A DNA stretch of 64,000 bases, taken from NCBI RefSeq assembly GCF_016863615.1, contig NZ_BOPF01000009.1, positions 265,832 to 329,831 on the forward strand. Reading direction: 5' to 3'. How positions within the stretch are numbered: position 1 is the stretch's first letter; the number at the start of each line of letters is the position of its first letter. The DNA is from Virgisporangium aliadipatigenens (GTDB lineage Bacteria > Actinomycetota > Actinomycetes > Mycobacteriales > Micromonosporaceae). Both the position numbers and the translations under genes were made by a program. Shown one piece after another: positions 9,663-17,532 of this stretch. The notes beneath the pieces are model-generated. The model was not told the origin of the DNA. It saw nothing but the letters and a program-made list of their open reading frames with translations, and searched no databases.

Positions 9663-9705
9663 CGGTCGGGCCGCCGGGCGATGTCGTGCCCGGCGGCCCC
9701 GACCG
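9663..9705. terminator. Bidirectional terminator between convergent genes
   Basis: Arms 9663-9679 and 9688-9705 pair over 17 bp with one bulged base and an 8-nt loop, in the 51-bp gap between the convergent methyltransferase and SDR genes. Confidence 0.75.
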
Positions 9706-9710
9706 TTGCG

Positions 9711-10553
9711 TCAGATCGCCACCAGGCCGGCATCGACCTCCATCACCGTGCCCGTGACGTTGCGCGCATCATCCGAAGCCAGGTAGATCACCGCCGCGGA
9801 GGTGTCGTCGCGCATGATGAGGGGGTTCGGCAACGCCGTGGCGAAGGCCGAGCGCTCCTTCTCGCTGAGTCCCTGGAACAGCGGCTGGAGGTGGGTCGCG
9901 ATGCCGGTGTTGGCGACCGCGCCGGGGCTGACCGTGTTGACCCGGATCCGGTGAACGCCCCATTCGATGGCCAACGCCCGGGTGAGCCCGACGACCGCGT
10001 GCTTGGACGCGATGTACGCCGAGAGCAGCGATCCGCCGACCAGGCCCGAGACCGAACTGATCGTCACGACGGAGCCGCCCCCGGCCGCCACCAGGTGCGG
10101 CATTGCCGCGAGGAGGGTGTTACGCACACCGACGACGTTGACCCCCAGGTTTGCCTCCCACTCCTGGATGCTGTGCTCCTCGAACCGGCTGGCGGTGATC
10201 ACCCCCGCGTTCGCCACCACCACGTCGAGCCGGCCGAACGCGGTGACACCCTCCTGCACGGCCGAGGTCAGGGCGTTGAGGTCGCGGACGTCCACCTTCG
10301 ACGTGATGATGCTCCGGCCCCGGTCGCGGACCATCTTCTCGGTGAGCGCGAGGTCCTCCTCCGACGCCATCGGGTATTCGATCCCGGCGACCGGGCCGCA
10401 GATGTCGACCGCGATGATGTCGGCGCCCTCCTCGGCCATCCGAATGGCGTGATTACGCCCCTGGCCGCGGCCGGCCCCGGTGACCAGGACGACCTTGCGC
10501 GCCAGCCGGCCGCCACCCTTTTCGGCACTGGTGATTTCCTGAGCGGTGGTCAT
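9711..10553 (-). CDS. Mycofactocin-coupled SDR-family oxidoreductase
   Basis: This 280-residue dehydrogenase shows the mycofactocin-type features: GAGRGQGRNHAIRMAEEGAD, then the insertion after VDIC (GPVAGIEYPMASEEDLALTE) that encloses a non-exchangeable NAD. The SDR catalytic residues are present (SSVSG, then YIASK). Members oxidise alcohols and pass electrons to mycofactocin instead of free NAD. ATG 10553 follows AGGAGA; the open frame continues 52 codons further upstream without a site. No mycofactocin (mft) genes are in the window, so they should lie elsewhere. Upstream DNA is unusually AT-rich and probably regulatory. Confidence 0.88.
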   Translation of the reverse strand: MTTAQEITSAEKGGGRLARKVVLVTGAGRGQGRNHAIRMAEEGADIIAVDICGPVAGIEYPMASEEDLALTEKMVRDRGRSIITSKVDVRDLNALTSAVQEGVTAFGRLDVVVANAGVITASRFEEHSIQEWEANLGVNVVGVRNTLLAAMPHLVAAGGGSVVTISSVSGLVGGSLLSAYIASKHAVVGLTRALAIEWGVHRIRVNTVSPGAVANTGIATHLQPLFQGLSEKERSAFATALPNPLIMRDDTSAAVIYLASDDARNVTGTVMEVDAGLVAI

Positions 10554-10815
10554 GCCGTTCTCCTGTCTCAACGTCTGATCTGAATACGTCGAACCGCTTT
10601 CCACGATCGCAACTATTTGTCGTGCGAGGTGGCACGCAGACAAACGTAACGACCCTTTGCAACGCCAAAAGGGGCGACAGGATGTACTCCCCACGCCCTG
10701 ACACGGCATTTATCGAGGAAACGACGACTGCCCATTATTTCGCACACTAGGAGAACCGCGAGTAATTCCCGCCGACCATTGTTACGGTGACCACAGTGGT
10801 GCTCCAATAGGGTCC
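10554..10815. promoter_or_regulatory. AT-rich divergent intergenic region
   Basis: These 262 bp between the divergent SDR and ABM genes are clearly richer in A and T than the neighbours. An imperfect inverted repeat has arms TTTGTCGTGC (10616-10625) and 10632-10644, the right arm carrying 3 extra bases. A second palindrome, ACCACAGTGGT, lies at 10790-10800 just before the ABM gene. Both may be regulator sites; no regulator gene adjoins. Confidence 0.4.
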
Positions 10816-11166
10816 ATGGGCCGTCCGCTGAACCAGCTCGTCACCTTCTCCGTCAAGCCCGAAAGACGGGCCGATTTCCTCGCGGCGCTGGCCGACGTGT
10901 TGGCGCACGCCCGCCGGGAGCCCGCCAATACCTACCTGCACACCACCGAGTCCGCCGAGGAACCCGGCCGATTCGTGTTCTTCGAGAAGTGGCGGGATCG
11001 CGACGAATTCGTGAACGTCATCCAGCAGCGGCCCTACTTCCGCCGCTATGTGGCGACCACGCAATCGATGCTCGTCGGCCGGCCGGTCACCACCGTCCTG
11101 CACCGGGTCCCGGAGCCGGGACTTCCCTGGTCCGGGCACCCGAATCCGTGCGTACTCGGCTGTTGA
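10816..11166 (+). CDS. ABM-domain (quinol monooxygenase-like) protein
   Basis: A 116-residue dimeric alpha+beta barrel protein: an N-terminal strand NQLVTFSVKPERRADFLAAL, a middle NTYLHTTESAEEPGRFVFFEKW and DEFVNVIQQRPYFRRYVA match the antibiotic biosynthesis monooxygenase (ABM/YgiN) family. Such proteins oxidise quinols or polyketides without cofactor, or serve as protective or structural ABM proteins. A short extension follows residue 95 and ends in Cys. It diverges from the mycofactocin-type SDR, which suggests shared control. Its stop codon overlaps the -35 box of the next gene. Confidence 0.78.
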   Translation: MGRPLNQLVTFSVKPERRADFLAALADVLAHARREPANTYLHTTESAEEPGRFVFFEKWRDRDEFVNVIQQRPYFRRYVATTQSMLVGRPVTTVLHRVPEPGLPWSGHPNPCVLGC

Positions 11167-11190
11167 GGCGTACCCGCCATCGGGCATAAT
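11163..11190 (+). promoter_or_regulatory. Promoter of the ADP-ribosylglycohydrolase gene
   Basis: TTGAGG (11163-11168) and CATAAT (11185-11190) are separated by 16 bp. The -10 ends 9 nt before the ATG, so the mRNA would be leaderless or nearly so. The -35 overlaps the stop codon of the ABM gene. Confidence 0.6.
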
Positions 11191-11199
11191 CGACCCGAC

Positions 11200-12141
11200 A
11201 TGCGCGCGGTCATTTACGAGTCGGCACGGCTCGACATCTGCTACGACAGCCTGCACGGCCTGTCGGTCGGCGACGCATTGGGCGCGCAGTTCTTCATGGT
11301 CGGACGTTCGGTGCCGGAGCTGGTCGCCGGCCGCCCGCCGGTGGGCCCGTGGGAGTGGACCGACGACACGCACATGGCGTGCACGGTCGTGACCGAGCTG
11401 CGCGATCATCGCGAGATCGGGCGGGACCGGTTGGCGGCGCTGTTCGCGCGGCGGTACGAGCCGAGCCGCGGCTACGGAGCCGGCGCGGCGGCGATCCTGC
11501 ACGAGATCCGCGCCGGTGTGCCGTGGCGGCAGGCGGCCGCTGCGGCGTTCGCGGGGCAGGGATCGTGCGGCAACGGCGCCGCGATGCGGGTCGCCCCGCT
11601 GGGCGCCTACCACGCCGGCCGACCGGCACAGGCCGCGCGACAGGCGATCGCGTCGGCCGAGGTGACCCACTCCCACCCGGAGGGCATCGCCGGCGCGGTC
11701 CTGGTCGCCGTCCTCGCCGCGCACGCCGCGGCGGCCCGGCTCGACGGTTCGCGGCCGACACCGGAGGAGCTGTTCGCACGGCTCGATCCCTACCCGGCCG
11801 GCGAACAGTTGCAGCGCGGCATGCGGCGGGCGCGTCGGCTCCTGGCCGCGCGGACCACCGCGGCGGAGGCCGCTTACGAGTTGGGCAACGGCTCCCGGGT
11901 CACCGCGCAGGACACCGTGCCGTTCGCCCTCTGGGTGGCGGCCCGCCACCTGGCGGACTACCCGGCCGCGATCACCGCCTGCGTCGAGGCCGGCGGCGAC
12001 ATCGACACCACCGCCGCCATCGCCGGCGGCGTCGTCGCCGCGTACACCGCGATCGGCGAGCGCCCCGGTGTCACCGGCGTGCCGCGCGCCTGGCTCGACT
12101 CCCGCGAACCGCTGCCGTCCTGGTCGGCCCGCATACCCTGA
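11200..12141 (+). CDS. ADP-ribosylglycohydrolase-family protein
   Basis: The 313-residue product has the DraG/ADPRH layout: LSVGDALGAQFF near residue 25, the metal-binding WTDDTHMA near residue 52, HSHPEGIAGAVLVAVLAAHA in the middle and a C-terminal GGDIDTTAAIAGGVVAAYTA, equivalent to the usual GGDTDT motif with Ile for the first Thr. The family removes ADP-ribose from proteins or small molecules using two Mg ions. Conserved acidic residues are present, so it is probably active. A promoter directly before the ATG makes it an independent unit. Substrate unknown. Confidence 0.87.
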   Translation: MRAVIYESARLDICYDSLHGLSVGDALGAQFFMVGRSVPELVAGRPPVGPWEWTDDTHMACTVVTELRDHREIGRDRLAALFARRYEPSRGYGAGAAAILHEIRAGVPWRQAAAAAFAGQGSCGNGAAMRVAPLGAYHAGRPAQAARQAIASAEVTHSHPEGIAGAVLVAVLAAHAAAARLDGSRPTPEELFARLDPYPAGEQLQRGMRRARRLLAARTTAAEAAYELGNGSRVTAQDTVPFALWVAARHLADYPAAITACVEAGGDIDTTAAIAGGVVAAYTAIGERPGVTGVPRAWLDSREPLPSWSARIP

Positions 12142-12143
12142 CC

Positions 12144-12171
12144 TTTACAGAACGGAAATACGCGGTACGGT
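12144..12171 (+). promoter_or_regulatory. Promoter of the HEAT-repeat gene, leaderless
   Basis: TTTACA (12144-12149) and TACGGT (12166-12171) are 16 bp apart and start 2 nt after the preceding stop codon. The -10 ends 7 nt before GTG 12179, placing the transcription start on the start codon. This decides the start of the next gene. Confidence 0.6.
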
Positions 12172-12178
12172 CGCTGCC

Positions 12179-14284
12179 GTGTTAGAGGGTCTCGACGCGA
12201 TCGACTGGACCACGCTGCACGGCGCGTACGGCCCGGCGGGCGAGGTTCCCGAACTGATCCGCGCGCTCGCCGACCGGGACGCCGAGACCGCCGCGAAGGC
12301 GCGTGGGCGGCTGGAAGGCTGGATCATCCACCAGGGCACCACCTACTCGGCGAGTGCGCCGGCGGTGCCGTTCGTGGCGGCGCTGCTGTGCGACGGCGCG
12401 ACGCACCACCGGGGCGGTCTCGCCCGGATGCTCGGCGAACTGGCCGCGTTCAACAACCAGCGCACGAAGCACGTCGCCGCCGTGCGGGCCGCCGTCGAGG
12501 CCGAGGTCGACCGGTTGACGCCGCTGCTGGAGGAGGCCGACGCGGAGGTGCGCGACGGGGTGGCGTTCGCGCTGTCGCAGTGCCCGAAGAGCAAGCGCCG
12601 GACGCTGCCGCGCCTGCGCGCCCGGTTCGCCGTCGAGCCGGAGCCGCAGCTGCGGGCGCGCCTGCTGGCCGCCGTGCAGTGGCTGGACAGGAAGACGCCG
12701 CTGGTCGCCGAGTCGCTCGGGGCGGACCGGCACCCGGCCGTTCGCGCGGCGGCGGCGCTGATCCTGGCGCGTTCTGACCAGCCGTGGAACGAGCCGGCGA
12801 CGTTGGCCGTCCGGGAGGCCTGGGACGGCGGCGAACCGCTTTCGAGCTGCTGGTGGTGGGGTTGGCGGTCGAGCCCGTTGCAGGAGCTCATCGCCGGGCT
12901 TGGCGACAAGGGCGCCGACGGTGCGGCCGTTCTCGGCATGCTGCTGGCCTCCTCGGCCGACCCCGTGCGCGAACAGGCCGCCGCCGCGACGGTTCTCCTC
13001 GTCCGGGCCGAACGGCGGGCGCGCGAACCGCTCGTGCCGATGCTGACGCGGGCGCTCGCCGACGGTTCGGCGCAGGTTCGCCGCGACGCGGCGCGCGCAC
13101 TGTCCGAGGCCGGCGCGGCCGCCCGTCCGGCCGCCGACGCGCTCGCTCAGGAGGCCGTGCTGGCCCCGGCGGGGCTCGGTGCACTGGTGCGGTTCGACGA
13201 TCCGCGCTGGCCGGCCCTTGCCGCGGCCCGCCTCAGGACCGGCGCCGACGTCGAACGCACTCTGGAGGCGCTGTACGAGGCGCACATCCCGTTCGACCGC
13301 GAAGTCATGGACGCGATCACCGCGACCGATCCGCAAACCTGGCACCGGTGGGGCATCTATCTCCTCGCCTCCTGGGGCGCGGACGCGGCGCCGGCCGTCC
13401 CGCAGCTGCGGGACCTGCTGGACACCAACCTGGGCGCCTGGGCGCTCGACGCGCTCACGGCGATCGGCCCGGCGGCGTCGGAGATCCTGCCGCGGTTGCG
13501 TGCCGCGCTCGACGGGCCACCGGTCGTCAAGGAGTACGGCAACCGGCGCGTCCCGCACGTCGCCGAACGGATCGCCGTCCTGCGCATCGGCGGCGATCCC
13601 GCACCGGCGCTCGACGCGGCGCGGGCCGCGCTCGCCGTGCTGCGCGGCCGCCCGACCGGCGGCTTCTACGACCTGCCGCACGACGGCGCCGTCGCGCTCC
13701 TCGACGCGCTCGGCGAGCACGGTCGGGAGCTGCTGCCCGAGGTGCGCGGGCTGGTCGCCCTGCGCGCCGACCTGATCGGCCCGGCCCGCGCCCTGTGGCG
13801 GTGGACGGCGGATCCGGAGGAGGTGCTGCCGACCGTGCGGACCGTCCTGGATCTCGCGGGAACGCAGTTCCGCCAGCGCACCCCGCAGTACCCGGGACTG
13901 CCGGCCATCGCTCTCGCGGTCGAACTGGGCGACGCGTCGCTCGCGCCGCTGCTGCGCCCGTTCCTGGCCGATCCGACGTCCCGCACGCGGGTGCCCGCCG
14001 CGCGCGGCATCTGGCGGCTGACCGGCGACGTCGACGGGCTGGTCGCGCCGCTGCTCAGGGAGGTCACCGGCCGGCCGCCCGGGCCACGCTGGCGCGAGGC
14101 GCTCGACCTGCTGGCCGAGATCGGTCCGCCGGCCGCCGCCGCGCGGGACGAACTGCACGCCGCGGCCGCCCATCCGCGGTGCCCGTTCGTGGACGAGTTC
14201 GACTATCGGGACGACCGCTGGCTCGGGCATCGCGACGACACCTACCTGGCCGGCGTGCGCGCCGCGATCGCGGCCCTGGGGTGA
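12179..14284 (+). CDS. HEAT-repeat protein with a TTA second codon
   Basis: A 701-residue all-helical protein made of degenerate HEAT/Armadillo-like repeats (for example GGLARMLGELAAFNN, VRDGVAFALSQCP, VRRDAARALSEAGAAARPAA, AAPAVPQLRDLLDTN). No catalytic domain, signal peptide or membrane span is visible, so it is probably a cytoplasmic scaffold or binding protein. GTG at 12179 is selected because a -35/-10 pair lies just upstream and the N-terminus matches at that point. The second codon is TTA, the rarest Leu codon in such genomes. Related long HEAT proteins are common in actinomycetes next to immunity-type or stress genes; the role is unknown. Confidence 0.82.
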   Translation: MLEGLDAIDWTTLHGAYGPAGEVPELIRALADRDAETAAKARGRLEGWIIHQGTTYSASAPAVPFVAALLCDGATHHRGGLARMLGELAAFNNQRTKHVAAVRAAVEAEVDRLTPLLEEADAEVRDGVAFALSQCPKSKRRTLPRLRARFAVEPEPQLRARLLAAVQWLDRKTPLVAESLGADRHPAVRAAAALILARSDQPWNEPATLAVREAWDGGEPLSSCWWWGWRSSPLQELIAGLGDKGADGAAVLGMLLASSADPVREQAAAATVLLVRAERRAREPLVPMLTRALADGSAQVRRDAARALSEAGAAARPAADALAQEAVLAPAGLGALVRFDDPRWPALAAARLRTGADVERTLEALYEAHIPFDREVMDAITATDPQTWHRWGIYLLASWGADAAPAVPQLRDLLDTNLGAWALDALTAIGPAASEILPRLRAALDGPPVVKEYGNRRVPHVAERIAVLRIGGDPAPALDAARAALAVLRGRPTGGFYDLPHDGAVALLDALGEHGRELLPEVRGLVALRADLIGPARALWRWTADPEEVLPTVRTVLDLAGTQFRQRTPQYPGLPAIALAVELGDASLAPLLRPFLADPTSRTRVPAARGIWRLTGDVDGLVAPLLREVTGRPPGPRWREALDLLAEIGPPAAAARDELHAAAAHPRCPFVDEFDYRDDRWLGHRDDTYLAGVRAAIAALG

Positions 14285-14360
14285 GCCGGCGCGGGAGCCT
14301 GGACACGAACGCAGACCGTACCCGTCGGGTAGCTTGCGAAAGGACCCGAGGAGGAGACGC

Positions 14361-15551
14361 GTGGGCGCTGGTGGCTTTTCGCCGAAACGGCTGGTCCGGC
14401 TGCGGGAGTTCCTCCAGCGGCAGGTCGACTCCGGCTTCGTCCCGGGCGTGACGGCCGTTCTCGCCCGCCACGGCGACACGTATGCGGAGACCATCGGCAC
14501 GCTCGCGTTCGAGGGCGCGGGAGCGCAGCGGCACATGGCGGGCGACACGATCTGCCGCATGGGTTCGATGAGCAAGCCCATCGTCGCCGCCTGCGCGATG
14601 ACGCTGATCGAGGACTGCACGCTGCGCCTGGACGAGCCGGTCGACGCCCTTCTTCCGGAGCTGGCGGACATGAGCGTGCTCGTCGACCCCGACGGGCCGC
14701 TGGACCGGACCGTTCCCGCGAATCGCCCGATCACCGTCCGGGACCTCCTGGACGGCACGCTCGGCACCGGCATGGTCCCGGCCGAGCCGGGCACGGTCCC
14801 GATCGCCGACGCGCTGGCCACCGTGCGCCGCACGACGCCGGACGAGTGGCTGCGCCGGCTCGGCGCCCTCCCCCTCGTCCACCAGCCGGGCGAACGCTGG
14901 ATGTACGACACCGCCGCCGACCTCACGGGCGTGCTCATCGCCCGGGCCACCGGGACGTCCGTCGAGGTCGCCCTGCGCGAGCGGATCTGCGCGCCGCTCG
15001 GCATGCGGGACACCACCTTCAGCGTGAACGCCGAGAGCCTCGGCCGGCTCGCGACGGCCTACGACCGCGACACCACCGCCACGGGCGAACCGGTCGTGGA
15101 GGACGCCCCCGACGGGCGGTACAGCGGGCCGCCGGCGTTCGAGTCGGGCGGCGGCGGGCTCGTCTCCACCGCCGAGGACTACCTCACCTTCGCCCAGGCG
15201 TTGCTCGCCGGCGGCACCTACCGCGGCGAACGGGTGCTCTCCCGGCCGGCGGTGGCGCTGATGACCAGCGACCAGCTGACCGCCGAGCAGCGGGCGGTCT
15301 CCGGGTTCTGGCCCGGCTACTTCGACGCCCTGGGCTGGGGCTACGGCATGTCGGTGCGCACCCGCCGCACGCACCTCGGCCCCTCGGTCGGCAGCTACGG
15401 ATGGAACGGCTTCTACGGCACCATCTGGTGGAACGATCCCGTCGAGGACCTGACGGCGCTGCTCGTCATGCAGCGGGCGCACGCCAGCGACCCGAGGCTG
15501 CCGCTGACGCAGGACTTCTGGACCCTGGTCTACCAGTCGATCGCCGACTGA
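14361..15551 (+). CDS. Serine hydrolase, class C beta-lactamase/esterase fold
   Basis: A 396-residue protein of the beta-lactamase-related family. The nucleophile motif SMSK (S69-K72) is intact, WMYDTAADL occupies the position of the YxN motif, and GWGYGMSV and NGFYGTIWW lie where the third active-site motif is expected. No signal peptide, so it is probably a cytosolic EstB-like esterase or peptidase, not a resistance enzyme. GTG at 14361 has GAGGAGGAG about 9 nt upstream and is preferred to the longer frame from 14334. The 3' end overlaps the convergent XRE gene by 22 nt. Confidence 0.86.
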   Translation: MGAGGFSPKRLVRLREFLQRQVDSGFVPGVTAVLARHGDTYAETIGTLAFEGAGAQRHMAGDTICRMGSMSKPIVAACAMTLIEDCTLRLDEPVDALLPELADMSVLVDPDGPLDRTVPANRPITVRDLLDGTLGTGMVPAEPGTVPIADALATVRRTTPDEWLRRLGALPLVHQPGERWMYDTAADLTGVLIARATGTSVEVALRERICAPLGMRDTTFSVNAESLGRLATAYDRDTTATGEPVVEDAPDGRYSGPPAFESGGGGLVSTAEDYLTFAQALLAGGTYRGERVLSRPAVALMTSDQLTAEQRAVSGFWPGYFDALGWGYGMSVRTRRTHLGPSVGSYGWNGFYGTIWWNDPVEDLTALLVMQRAHASDPRLPLTQDFWTLVYQSIAD

Positions 15552-16339
15552 TCGCCGGTTCGCCGGATGCGTTCCAGCGCGTCGGCGGCGGGACCGTCAC
15601 CGGCGCGGTAGGCGATGATCACCTGCCCGTGGGTGCCGGCCACCTGCAACACGTGCCGCCGCAACGCGAACACCCCGGCCACCGGATGCCGGAACAGCTT
15701 CGTCTCGTCGCGGGTCGGCCGCACGTCGTGCCGCGCCCACAGTTCCCGGAACGTCGGGCTCTCCCGCACCAGCGCCTCGACCAGTTCGCGCAGCGACGGT
15801 TCGTCGAGGGCGGCGGCCCGCAGCGCGCCGACCGTGTGCGCCGCCACCGCCGGCCAGTCCACGTACCACTCGCGGGCCCGCGGGTCGAGGAAGACGTCGC
15901 GGACCAGGTTGCGGCCGGGGGCATGTGCCGGCACGAGTCTGCGCGCCAGTTCATTGCTCGCGAGAACGTCGAAGTGCCGCCCGCGCGCGTACGCCGGCAC
16001 GTCCCAGGCGTCGAGCAGTTCCTGGAGCCCGTCGGCCGGCACCTCGGGCGTCCCCGGGGCCGGCTGCGGATCGGCGAGGCGGCGCAGGTGCGCGGCCCCG
16101 TCGTCGTCCAGCCGCAACGCCCGGGCCAACGCGCCCAGCACCTGCGGCGACGGGTGGCGGTCGCGGCCCTGTTCCAGGCGCACGAGGTACTGCTCGCTGA
16201 CGCCGGCCAGCGCGGCGAGTTCCGCCCGGCGCAGGCCGCTGACCCGGCGGCGCGCCGTGCCGGGCAGCCCGACCGCCTCGGGAGTGACCCGGGCGCGGCG
16301 CGCCTTCAGGTACTCGCCCAGCCGGTTGTCCTCGCGCAC
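15530..16339 (-). CDS. XRE-family regulator with MmyB-like ligand domain
   Basis: A 269-residue regulator: helix-turn-helix over residues 5-70 (SGLRRAELAALAGVSEQYLVRLEQG), followed by the MmyB-like PAS-related sensing domain (YARGRHFDVLASNELARRL, then WYVDWPAVAAHTVGALRA, ending HPVAGVFALRRHVLQVAGTHG). This family commonly represses a divergent short-chain dehydrogenase and responds to a fatty acid-like or small ligand. Here such an SDR starts 79 bp away in the opposite direction. GTG 16339 follows AGGGAGA. Confidence 0.9.
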   Translation of the reverse strand: MREDNRLGEYLKARRARVTPEAVGLPGTARRRVSGLRRAELAALAGVSEQYLVRLEQGRDRHPSPQVLGALARALRLDDDGAAHLRRLADPQPAPGTPEVPADGLQELLDAWDVPAYARGRHFDVLASNELARRLVPAHAPGRNLVRDVFLDPRAREWYVDWPAVAAHTVGALRAAALDEPSLRELVEALVRESPTFRELWARHDVRPTRDETKLFRHPVAGVFALRRHVLQVAGTHGQVIIAYRAGDGPAADALERIRRTGDQSAIDW

Positions 16340-16386
16340 GTCGGGTCTCCCTGTTCCGCCGATGGTGACCGTGCGAGGGTACTGGC

Positions 16387-16392
16387 TACGGT
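16387..16392 (+). promoter_or_regulatory. -10 box for the divergent SDR gene
   Basis: TACGGT lies in the 79-bp gap between the XRE and SDR starts, with only a weak -35 about 17 bp upstream. It would be covered by an XRE repressor bound in this gap. Confidence 0.35.
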
Positions 16393-16418
16393 GCCGCGGC
16401 CGGCCGACGATCGACGCC

Positions 16419-17225
16419 GTGAAGATCTGGTTCATCACGGGAACATCGCGCGGGCTCGGCCGCGTCTGGGCCGAATCCGCGCTGGCACGCGGTGACCGCG
16501 TCGTGGCCACCGCACGCACCGCGCCACGGGACCTCGTCGAGACCTACGGGGACGCCGTGCTGCCGCTGGCGCTCGACGTCACCGACCGCGCGGCGGTCCG
16601 ATCCGCGGTGGCCCGCGCGCACGCCCACTTCGGCCGCCTCGACGTCGTGCTCAACAACGCGGGCTACGGACTGTTCGGCGCCGTCGAGGAGATCGGCGAG
16701 CACGAGGCCCGCGCCCAACTGGATACCAACCTGCTCGGTCCGCTATGGGTCACGCAGGCCGCACTCCCGTTCCTCCGCGACCAGGGGAACGGGCACCTCG
16801 TGCAGGTGTCGAGCGTCGGCGGACTCGTCGGGCTGCCGCTGCTCGGGCTGTACAACGCGAGCAAGTGGGGCCTGGAGGGGTTCTCCGAGGCGCTGTCGAA
16901 GGAGGTGGCGCCGCACGGCATCCGGGTGACGCTGGTCGAGCCCGGCCCGTTCGGCACCGACTGGAGCGGCTCCTCCGCCGTCACCGCGGCGCCGCTGCCG
17001 GCCTACGACGGGTTCCGCGCGGCGCGGCGGGCCGCATCGACCGCACGCCGCCCGGTCGACCCCGCGCACACCGCCGCGGCGATGCTCACACTGGTCGACG
17101 CCGCAGAACCGCCGCTGCGGATGTTCCTCGGGACATACCCGTATCCGCTGGCCGAGCAGGCGTACGCCGAACGCCTCGACACCTGGCGGCGGTGGCGCAC
17201 CGTCGCGGCCACCGCCGACCCGTGA
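16419..17225 (+). CDS. SDR-family oxidoreductase
   Basis: A 268-residue classical SDR with the cofactor loop TGTSRGLGRVWA at the N-terminus (NADP-type Arg), NNAGYG at about residue 80, SSVGG and the catalytic YNASK. This subgroup usually reduces ketones or aldehydes. It diverges from the XRE/MmyB-like regulator, the standard arrangement in actinomycetes, so it is the likely target. GTG at 16419 is supported by the first residues matching the family (VKIWFITGTSRG). Substrate unknown. Confidence 0.9.
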   Translation: MKIWFITGTSRGLGRVWAESALARGDRVVATARTAPRDLVETYGDAVLPLALDVTDRAAVRSAVARAHAHFGRLDVVLNNAGYGLFGAVEEIGEHEARAQLDTNLLGPLWVTQAALPFLRDQGNGHLVQVSSVGGLVGLPLLGLYNASKWGLEGFSEALSKEVAPHGIRVTLVEPGPFGTDWSGSSAVTAAPLPAYDGFRAARRAASTARRPVDPAHTAAAMLTLVDAAEPPLRMFLGTYPYPLAEQAYAERLDTWRRWRTVAATADP

Positions 17226-17240
17226 GGCGGAACGGACCCA

Positions 17241-17387
17241 TCAGTCGCCGCCTCCGCCACCACCTCCACCGTCTCCGCCGCCGTCGCTGCCACCGTCGTT
17301 CGACGAGGCCGCGTCGAGGGCGTCCGCGATCGCGGACCAGATGCTGCGGGAACGCTTGGTACGCCGGCGCCTACGGAAGATACCCAT
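17241..17387 (-). CDS. Small basic protein with Gly-rich tail (uncertain)
   Basis: This 48-residue reading frame starts MGIFRRRRRTKR and ends in a run of Gly and Asp. An Arg-rich head, a short helix IWSAIADALDAASS and a low-complexity tail occur in small actinomycete proteins, and the hydrophobic/basic split looks designed rather than random. There is no clear ribosome-binding site and no hairpin. It may be a real small membrane-associated protein or chance coding in GGC-rich DNA. Confidence 0.38.
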   Translation of the reverse strand: MGIFRRRRRTKRSRSIWSAIADALDAASSNDGGSDGGGDGGGGGGGGD

Positions 17388-17532
17388 GCGGCGATGGTGA
17401 GCGGACCCGCCCGCGACGCGCTCGTGCGGCCCGCCGTTCTTGAGGTTTTCTGTAGGCGACGGCCGTCTCCCGGCGTTCTGTCGCACCGGTGGTCTAGCCT
17501 GCGGTGCGTAATCGAGGGATCTGGGGAGATTG

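Noticed and set aside
12182..15016. 944-residue minus-strand frame
   Set aside because: It spans two real plus-strand genes (HEAT protein and hydrolase) and the gap between them; the translation has no recognisable domain.
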